From the NCBI RefSeq assembly GCF_051622035.1, contig NC_135357.1, positions 32,840,191-32,904,190 on the forward strand: DNA of 64,000 nucleotides, read 5' to 3'. Of this stretch, positions 56,561-64,000 are shown piece by piece (position 1 is the first letter of the stretch; every line of letters begins with the position of its first letter). The notes beneath the pieces are model-generated. The model was given only the letters and a program-made list of their open reading frames with translations, was not told where the DNA came from and searched no databases. Made by a program: the position numbers and the translations under genes. Origin of the DNA: Arctopsyche grandis. Lineage: Eukaryota; Arthropoda; Insecta; Trichoptera; Hydropsychidae.

Positions 56561-57872
56561 ATGGAATGTAGACTTTGTCTCTGTGCTGCTCCAGTGGAGT
56601 CCTCTGTCTCCATCCACGACTATCCTCATCCACTAGTTCAACGCATTCTGACCGACTGTCAGCTACAAGTTCGTTACAGATCCTTTAACAACTCAATCGC
56701 TAACTCATCAGAGATTCATTACTACTTTTTATTTTACAGGTTGATAAAGATGATTCGTTGCCAGATACGATATGTCTTTTATGTAAAAACAATCTAAAAT
56801 TGTTGAGCAACTTTAGGAACATTTGTATTCAGAGTGAAGAAACACAGAAACTAAGGTGGGCTGAAAGTTCAAATCTCAAAAAGGAAGAAATTATATTGGA
56901 TGATTTAATTTGGGAGGATGATATTGATATTAACTCAACATCAAATGTATATCAAACGACCGTTGACAATGAGATTAATAAACCAAAGTCACGAAATTCG
57001 AATAAAGTATTTTTAAAAGCAGACCATTCAAAGCAAAACGCCACATCAATAAAAAATGATAATGCCAAAAAAAAATCACAAGTATGTACATATGACTTCA
57101 AAACTTTTTCAAGTGCAACAAATGCATGCTATTAATTGTATAATCTTCGTTTTATTTTCAGAAAAACCCATACAAATGTGAAACTTGTTCCAAATCGTTC
57201 AAATACAGATCTATTTATATGAGGCATGTGATGACTCACAATAAAGACCCGCACAAATGTGATCAAGTAAAAACGCTCAGATGCGATATATGTTCTAAAA
57301 TGTTCATGTTTAAATCAAGCCTCGTGGCGCATATGAATGCTCACCAAGGGATAAAACCATACCAGTGCGATGTTTGTTTTGTTTCATTCACTCAAAAGTC
57401 TAGCCTCAAAATGCATGCTCAAATTCACTCCGGGGAGAGACTTTTCAAATGCGACATTTGTCCAAAGTCGTTCAATCAGAGGAGTACACTCATTAACCAT
57501 AAGCAATGTCATACTGGGGTGAAACCGCACAAATGCGAAATGTGTTCTAGATCGTTCACTCTAAAGAAAAACCTAGGTTTACATATGTTATCCCACACTG
57601 GGGTGAAATTACACAAATGTGACACATGTCCTAAATCATATACTACTAGATATCGCCTAGTGTTTCATATGAAATCTCACATTGGGACGAACTCGCACAA
57701 ATGCGATACATGTTCTAAAACGTTTATTCGTAAATCAAGCTTAATAGAGCACATATATTCTCACAGTGGAATAAAACCACACCAATGTAAAGTCTGTTTG
57801 TTTTCATTCGCTCATAGGTCGAGCTTAATAAGACATGTTAAAGCTCACACCGGGGAGAAACTGTTGAAATGA
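56561..57872 (+). CDS. ZAD-C2H2 zinc-finger protein, gene 10 (8 fingers)
   Basis: Exons 56561-56668, 56740-57081 and 57162-57872 give about 386 residues. ZAD pairs are MECRLC and TICLLC. A C-type linker follows. The exon 3 acceptor TTTTCAG lies before AAAAACCCATACAAA, so the exon opens KNPYKCETCSKSF, shorter than in gene 9. There are eight C2H2 fingers; HKCDQVKTLRC marks the same lost finger as in gene 9, and an extra finger (CDTCPKSYTTRYRLVFHMKSH) is present. It ends in AAATGA. The hexamer used as AATAAA elsewhere reads AATCAA here (near 58091), so transcript ending may have shifted. Confidence 0.9.
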
Positions 57873-58250
57873 GACATTTCTTTAAAGTCGTTCACTTTGA
57901 ATGATACTATAATCACTAGTGGTTCATACTGGAAAAAAACTACACAAATGTGAGGTGTGCTCATAGTTGAATATGCGAGGCGGTACACCGAGTCAAATCC
58001 GTGAGTTACGTGTTATAAGTTTTAGCTGCATTTTCTCACATCTTTTCTCCCGTTGTGTCTTCTGTGCATGTGCAACTTTAAATGAAATTAAATCAATTTA
58101 ACAACCCAAATAATTATTAATCTACTCTTCCCTCTTTTGTTATATTAACCAGGTCTGTGGAGATGGAGCATTTCAAGCGAAATCAGTCGGAGTCATAAAA
58201 AATAAACCGACTCTTGACTCTTTTTTATTATTATTATTTTTAACTAGTGC
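57873..58250 (+). other. Gene 10 3' region with relic finger
   Basis: The sequence after the stop keeps KSFTLND and a decayed CEVC half, without the MITE of gene 9. The conserved ACAACCCAAATAATTATT block is at about 58100. Confidence 0.6.
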
Positions 58251-58600
58251 TGTGCCAGATGAAATATCATCGCATGGGTTATGGCATATTAAGCTATTAA
58301 TTTAAAATAAATGTGTTCAATCCGCACGCGTTCGTATTTTTTTCAAATACTTTTTAAATTTAATTTAATATTTATATTTAATTGTTAAATATGAAAAAAA
58401 TTGTAAAACTACACTACCTATGAATGTACATATAAACAATATAAAACACCAGTAGAAAAATTAATTCATTAAATAAATTTTCAATAGATGTCGCTGAATG
58501 ACTTATTAGCCTAGATGAAACATTAGTAGCAACCAATATATATAGAAGTTTTTTGTGGATCTGTTAATATGTTCCTTTTATTTTCGTACGTTTTTAGAAG
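58251..58600 (-). mobile_element. Helitron-like end, duplicated with the gene 10 flank
   Basis: CTAGTGCTGTGCC and downstream sequence match 54308-54600. It arose by duplication of the gene unit, not by a fresh insertion. Confidence 0.5.
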
Positions 58601-58697
58601 CTCTGGGCCGACTCAATCGCTAATTTTGGTTTGGTGTTAGATATAGTTTTGGGAGAAAACTCCCACATCTATTTATCAAAAGACGTGGCTATATCAT

Positions 58698-58858
58698 TAT
58701 GGGGGATGAACGAATGAGACGACTGGCATGTTGATGCACGTGTTTTATTTATGATAGCTGAAGGCAGAGTGAGTAGCCGCTCTCCGAACCCAGCCGAGTT
58801 GGTCCCCACTCGCAGGAAGGTGACCAAACTCGACCATGACGTATAGCGAGCCGCCACA
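58698..58858 (-). mobile_element. Solo LTR of the small TGTGGCGG LTR element
   Basis: 161 bp with a TCAT target duplication. It sits just before a SINE tail. Confidence 0.85.
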
Positions 58859-58869
58859 TCATTATAACT

Positions 58870-58960
58870 ATATCATTGTTGGCCATTGTGGCGCATTAGG
58901 TTCTTCCTGTAATGCCACAATGGTTCAAAACTATAAATAAATCAATCGAGTGGTATCTGA
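58870..58960 (+). repeat. SINE 3' tail with a changed but intact hairpin
   Basis: The stem reads CCATTGTGGC...GCCACAATGG instead of CCAGGAAGGC...GCCTTCCTGG, while the loop keeps GCATT..GGTT..CCTGT. Both strands of the stem have changed together. Confidence 0.65.
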
Positions 58961-59081
58961 TCGAGATAAAGATGATAATATTTCGATCTCCGAAAGAAAG
59001 GGCAAGTAGCGATACTTTGCCCTACTTCCAGGGGTGATTTGAGGGTGCAGAACACCCGGGCGCCAAGCTCCACGAATATAT

Positions 59082-60293
<1,212 letters not shown>

Positions 60294-60321
60294 TTTATTG
60301 AGTTACATCAGTTTATAGGTA

Positions 60322-60482
60322 TGTGGCGGCTCGCTTTATGACATGGTCGAGTTCGGTCACCTTCCTGCGAGTTGGTACTAACTCGGCCGTGTTCAGAGTT
60401 GCTACCTCACTCCGTCTTCGGCTGCCATAATAAAAACACGTGCATCAACATGCCAGTCGTCTCATTCGTTTCATCCCCTATA
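60322..60482 (+). mobile_element. Solo LTR, older subfamily
   Basis: Matches 48802-48962. I find no clear target duplication, so it may have been rearranged. Confidence 0.7.
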
Positions 60483-60507
60483 GCCTATACCAGTATTATA
60501 TATTATA

Positions 60508-60602
60508 GACCAGTTTTAGTGTGACGGGTGATAACGTGTGACCGATCTAGAGCGACCGGTTGTCCTGTGACCGGTTCACATTTGACTAGTAATCACCGAA
60601 CC
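60508..60602 (+). mobile_element. MITE-A, half copy upstream of gene 11
   Basis: GTGACCGATCTAGAGCGACC core and the ACTAGTAATCACCGAACC end. Before the LINE inserted, this end would have lain a few hundred bases from gene 11. Confidence 0.75.
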
Positions 60603-60821
60603 CTTCAACCACTCCCTTGACTGTGAGGGTGTACGTTTCACTAGAAAATGGATTTTATAATCCCAGACTTGTACCTTGCATCTCAAACAAAAGTCTAAAT
60701 AAATTTCATCAAGATAAAACTGGGAGGAAGTAAATTGGGATACACTAACATACTCTAATCAGTGCCAATTCGCAGGATGGCATTGGAAACCATTTTGGCA
60801 GTACTATTTTATAAAACTTAA

Positions 60822-63548
60822 AATGGAAATACGATATATTTTTCTGGTAACCAAGATTCGTCACATAGCGGTGTCGCGGTGATCTTAGCATCTAAATTAA
60901 CCAGTGCACTAATTGGCTACAACCCCATAAGTGACAGACTTATACACTTAAAACTCAACACGCATCCGTATAAACTAAACATCCTTCAAATATATGCTCC
61001 TACTGCAGATGCCAAGGATATTAAAATAAATGCGTTCTATGCTTCACTACTCGATACATTGTCAAATATCTCAAACAAAGAAATGACCATCATTCTTGGT
61101 GATTTTAATGCCAAAGTCGGTAATAATAGCAACATTGATAACATAGTAGGTAAATATGGATTGGGTATTCAAAATGAGAGAGGAGAGAAACTTATAAGTT
61201 TCTGCATTGAAAATAAAATGTCCATTATGAATACTTGGTTTCAACATCATCCTAGGCGATTGTACACTTGGATATCTCCTGGGGATCGTCACCGCAACCA
61301 AATCGATTATGTATTAATAAATTCTAGATGGAAATCATCGATACATAACGTCAAAACATATCCAGGTGCAGATTGCGGATCGGACCATAACTTACTTGTT
61401 GCTAAATTTCGACTGAAATTGAAAATGATTAAAAGACATCAAAATAAAGCAATTAAACTCACCAATGATGATGTAATTAATTTTGGCAATGTAATCAGAG
61501 AAAAAGATGCAGAATTCCAAATAAATCCTAATGTAGATGTAGAAGAGTCTTGGAAAATTTTTAAAGATCTCATAATTCGGTATGCCAGAAAACATCAAAC
61601 ACCGCAAAATGAACATCGTAAGTCTTTTATCTCTGATTCAACTTGGGTTAAGATAAAAGAACGTAAAAGACTTAAACAAACTGGCATAACATCGACAGAA
61701 TATCTTGAAAGGTATGCAATATTACATAAAGATATTCAAAGGAGTTGTAGGCGGGATAAAGCTAAATATATAAATGACATATGTGAGGAGATAGAAAAAC
61801 ACGCATTAAAGAATCAGGCAAGGGATATTTTTCACAAAGTAAAAATCGTCACTCAAAAATTTTCACCCAAAACTTGGACAATAGATGATGAATTTGGAAA
61901 CACGCTTACAGATATTGATGTGATACTCAACCGATGGAAAGAATACTGTTCGGAATTGTACAGTGGTAGTTCGTCGACCTCAATTGTTTCCCTAATTGAT
62001 GATGTCAGGGAGCCTGACATCTTGACATCTGAAGTTGTAAATGCCATAAAGAAACTGAAATGTAAAAAGTCTCCTGGCAGCGATGGTATACAAGCTGAAC
62101 TTCTGAAAGAGCTTGGTGAAACTGCGATAAAGGCGCTATGTAATATGTGCAACAAGATCTGGGTAAACGGAGTATGGCCGAAAGATTGGGTCAATTCAAT
62201 ATTCATTCCCTTACACAAGAAAGGATCTACAAAAAAATGCGAGAATTACAGGACCTTAGCCTTAATATCGCACTCTAGTAAAGTATTGCTGTATATAATT
62301 AAAGATCGTTTGAGCAGTTACCTTGGATGGCAAATACCGAACGAACAAGCAGGGTTTGTAAAAGGCAAAGGGACGAGGGAACAAATACTGAATATACGTC
62401 AACTCATTGAAAAATGTCGGGAGTTTCAAACTCCAGCCGTTCTTTGTTTTATAGACTATAAAAAAGCTTTTGACTTTGTGAACTGGGACTATCTGTGGAA
62501 AGTTCTACTGGACATGGGAGTCCCCATGCATCTTGTAAAAATAATACATAACTTGTATAATGATAACAATGCAGTAGTTCGAATCAATTCGCTAAACTCG
62601 ACAAATTTTCGAGTACAACGTGGAGTAAGGCAAGGGTGTATATTATCTCCAGACCTATTTAATATATATGGAGAGTATATAATGCGTAGAGCACTGGATG
62701 GTTGGAAGGGTGGAGTGTCCATTGGTGGAAAAAAACTATCCAATCTTCGGTATGCGGATGACACAACGCTCATAGCTAATAATCATGAAGAAATGGCCGA
62801 ACTGATCCGTCGTGTTGAGACAGAGAGTAATGTGCTTGGCCTCCAGATAAACCGCCCCAAAACAAAAATTATGATAATTGACCGTCACCAACAGCTGCAA
62901 AACAAAAACTCAGCTTTAAACGGTATAGATGTGGTTGATAATTTTGTCTATCTGGGGTCACTCATATCTAACAACGGCGGCAGCGAATTGGAAATACGGC
63001 GCCGGATTACATTAGCAAAATCGGCAATGTCACAACTAACGAAGATTTGGAAGAATAGAGCCATTACAACTGCTGTCAAAATCCGTCTCGTGAAGAGTCT
63101 CGTTTTTTCTGTCTGCCTTTATGGTGTCGAGACGTGGACCATGAAGGCGGCGGATAGACGGAGAATCGATGCCTTCGAGATGTGGTCCTGGAGACGGCTA
63201 CTGCGCGTGCCTTGGACCGACAAACGCACGAATGTGTCTATTCTTGAAGAATTGAAAATCAAGGATAGATTGTCAACAATATGCCTGAAACGTATATTGC
63301 AGTTCTTCGGCCACATTGCACGAAGAGGTGAGGAGAGCCTGGAGCGGTTGGTTGTGGTTGGTAGCGTCGAAGGCAGAAGAGCCAGAGGCAGATCCCCCGC
63401 ACGCTGGACTGACCAAGTATCTGCAGCGACGGGCGCTTCCACGGTAGCAAGTCTTCGCCTGGCCGAATTTAGAACTGAATGGAGGCAGCTGGTTGACCGC
63501 ACATCATAGTCACGATCCTCAGTGATGAGGGAACCGACAGCAATATAT
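60822..63548 (+). mobile_element. RTE-clade LINE, 5'-truncated with a long intact ORF
   Basis: The frame is open from 60822 to the TAG at 63507-63509. It encodes most of an apurinic-type endonuclease (GDFNAKVG near 61098, NQIDYVLI, GSDHNLLV near 61378) and a complete reverse transcriptase: CFIDYKKAFDFVNWDYLW, GVRQGCILSPDLF and catalytic RYADDTTLIA near 62748. A C-terminal region follows (YGVETWTMK, FGHIARRGEE). The N-terminal start of the endonuclease is missing, so this copy cannot make a full protein. It lies between a MITE-A copy and the gene 11 leader. A short 3' tail (GATGAGGGAACCGACAGC) follows the stop. Confidence 0.85.
60879..63509 (+). CDS. RTE LINE endonuclease/reverse transcriptase ORF
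   Basis: About 876 residues in one frame without stops. It would nick target DNA (endonuclease part) and copy the element RNA (reverse transcriptase part). The acidic triad is visible as D in FIDYKKAFD and DD in YADD (about residues 627-628). The true frame continues upstream of 60879 (SGNQDSSHSGVAVIL), so the position given is only the first usable start-like codon. The lack of stops over 2.6 kb suggests recent insertion. Confidence 0.8.
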   Translation: MILASKLTSALIGYNPISDRLIHLKLNTHPYKLNILQIYAPTADAKDIKINAFYASLLDTLSNISNKEMTIILGDFNAKVGNNSNIDNIVGKYGLGIQNERGEKLISFCIENKMSIMNTWFQHHPRRLYTWISPGDRHRNQIDYVLINSRWKSSIHNVKTYPGADCGSDHNLLVAKFRLKLKMIKRHQNKAIKLTNDDVINFGNVIREKDAEFQINPNVDVEESWKIFKDLIIRYARKHQTPQNEHRKSFISDSTWVKIKERKRLKQTGITSTEYLERYAILHKDIQRSCRRDKAKYINDICEEIEKHALKNQARDIFHKVKIVTQKFSPKTWTIDDEFGNTLTDIDVILNRWKEYCSELYSGSSSTSIVSLIDDVREPDILTSEVVNAIKKLKCKKSPGSDGIQAELLKELGETAIKALCNMCNKIWVNGVWPKDWVNSIFIPLHKKGSTKKCENYRTLALISHSSKVLLYIIKDRLSSYLGWQIPNEQAGFVKGKGTREQILNIRQLIEKCREFQTPAVLCFIDYKKAFDFVNWDYLWKVLLDMGVPMHLVKIIHNLYNDNNAVVRINSLNSTNFRVQRGVRQGCILSPDLFNIYGEYIMRRALDGWKGGVSIGGKKLSNLRYADDTTLIANNHEEMAELIRRVETESNVLGLQINRPKTKIMIIDRHQQLQNKNSALNGIDVVDNFVYLGSLISNNGGSELEIRRRITLAKSAMSQLTKIWKNRAITTAVKIRLVKSLVFSVCLYGVETWTMKAADRRRIDAFEMWSWRRLLRVPWTDKRTNVSILEELKIKDRLSTICLKRILQFFGHIARRGEESLERLVVVGSVEGRRARGRSPARWTDQVSAATGASTVASLRLAEFRTEWRQLVDRTS

Positions 63549-63636
63549 TTTAGACTTAGGAAACAAGGCTTTAAATTACGTTGCTTTTAGACCAAACATC
63601 GACTACTATTTTCTGACAGTTCGTTGACGTTTCAAT

Positions 63637-63688
63637 TGACGTTTGCATATATGAAACTTTTTCGATTTAGCGATTTATTATCCCAGCC
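63637..63688 (+). promoter_or_regulatory. Class I ZAD-gene leader, gene 11
   Basis: TGACGTTTGCATATATG block ending at the ATG, closest to gene 10. A second TGACGT lies 14 bp upstream. Confidence 0.6.
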
Positions 63689-64000
63689 ATGGAATGTAGA
63701 CTTTGTCTCTGTGCTGTTCCAGTGGAGTCCTCTGTCTCCATCCACGACTATCCTCATCCACTAGTTCAACGCATTTTGACTGACTGTCAGCTACAAGTTG
63801 GTTACAGATCCTTTAACAATTCAATCGCTAACCCACCAGAGATTCATTACTACTTTTTATTTTACAGGTTGATAAAGATGATTCGTTGCCAGATACGATA
63901 TGTCTTTTATGTAAAAACAAACTAAAATTGTTGAGCAATTTTAGGAACATTTGTATTCAGAGTGAAGAAACACAGAAACTAAGGCTGGCTGAAAGTTCAA
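63689..64000 (+). CDS. ZAD-C2H2 zinc-finger protein, gene 11 (5' part only)
   Basis: Exon 1 is 63689-63796 and exon 2 starts at 63868 and leaves the window. The ZAD has MECRLC and TICLLC, then LRLAESS, the start of a C-type linker as in genes 9 and 10. Fingers are presumed to lie beyond the edge. The cluster therefore continues to the right. Confidence 0.85.

Overview
This is an AT-rich, intron-bearing arthropod (almost certainly insect) nuclear sequence. The main evidence is a head-to-tail cluster of eleven genes, all on the + strand, that join an N-terminal ZAD (zinc-finger-associated domain, an arthropod hallmark) to long C2H2 zinc-finger arrays. TTAGG repeats, RTE and jockey-like LINEs, tRNA-headed SINEs, hAT and Harbinger elements, Helitrons and small LTR elements also fit an insect. 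I cannot fix the order.

Genes. Each complete copy has three exons: exon 1 (108 bp, starting MECRLC), a 70-72 bp intron, exon 2 (rest of the ZAD plus an acidic linker), a 71-80 bp intron, and exon 3 carrying all the fingers. All junctions are phase 0. Finger counts from gene 1 to gene 10 are 15, 14, 17, 18, 14, 9, 12, 31, 7 and 8; gene 11 runs off the right edge. Exon-2 linkers define subfamilies: A (genes 1, 6, 7), B (genes 2-5) and C (genes 9-11). Gene 8 carries a C-type linker followed by an A-type one. Most of these proteins are probably nuclear DNA-binding regulators; their targets cannot be read from the sequence.

Regulation. Nine genes share a block of about 52 bp directly before the ATG, built around TGACGTTTGCATATATG. 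Genes 2 and 9 have a different leader, and an orphan copy of that leader lies near 29.5 kb.

Layout. 1-3.5 kb: a large inverted repeat, a solo LTR and a Helitron-like element. 3.6-5.6: gene 1. 5.6-9.5: minisatellite, hAT and long-TIR elements. 9.5-12.1: gene 2. 12.1-16.2: flank shared with gene 3, LTR and LINE pieces. 16.3-18.4: gene 3. 18.4-22: shared flank and a complete mini-LTR element. 22-24.2: gene 4. 24.5-26.7: LTR and LINE fossils and a MITE. 26.8-28.8: gene 5. 28.8-31: SINEs, a mitochondrial rRNA insertion and MITEs. 31-32.5: gene 6, truncated by a transposon end. 32.5-37.2: SINE with a Harbinger inside it, LINE, hAT and MITEs. 37.3-39: gene 7. 39-42: foldback, solo LTR, Helitron. 42.1-45.6: gene 8. 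45.6-52.3: hAT pieces, MITEs, LINE and a parvovirus-like helicase fossil. 52.4-54.1: gene 9. 54.3-56.4: repeats. 56.5-58.1: gene 10. 58.2-63.6: mini-LTR elements, MITE and a nearly full RTE LINE. 63.6-64: start of gene 11.

The cluster has grown by tandem duplication, gain and loss of fingers inside exons, and exchange between copies, in a transposon-rich setting. The most notable signals are a stop codon that several paralogues share at the place of a finger's first cysteine, the 31-finger gene with its hybrid linker, two promoter classes, MITEs ending just upstream of five genes, and a SINE-tail hairpin with compensatory changes.
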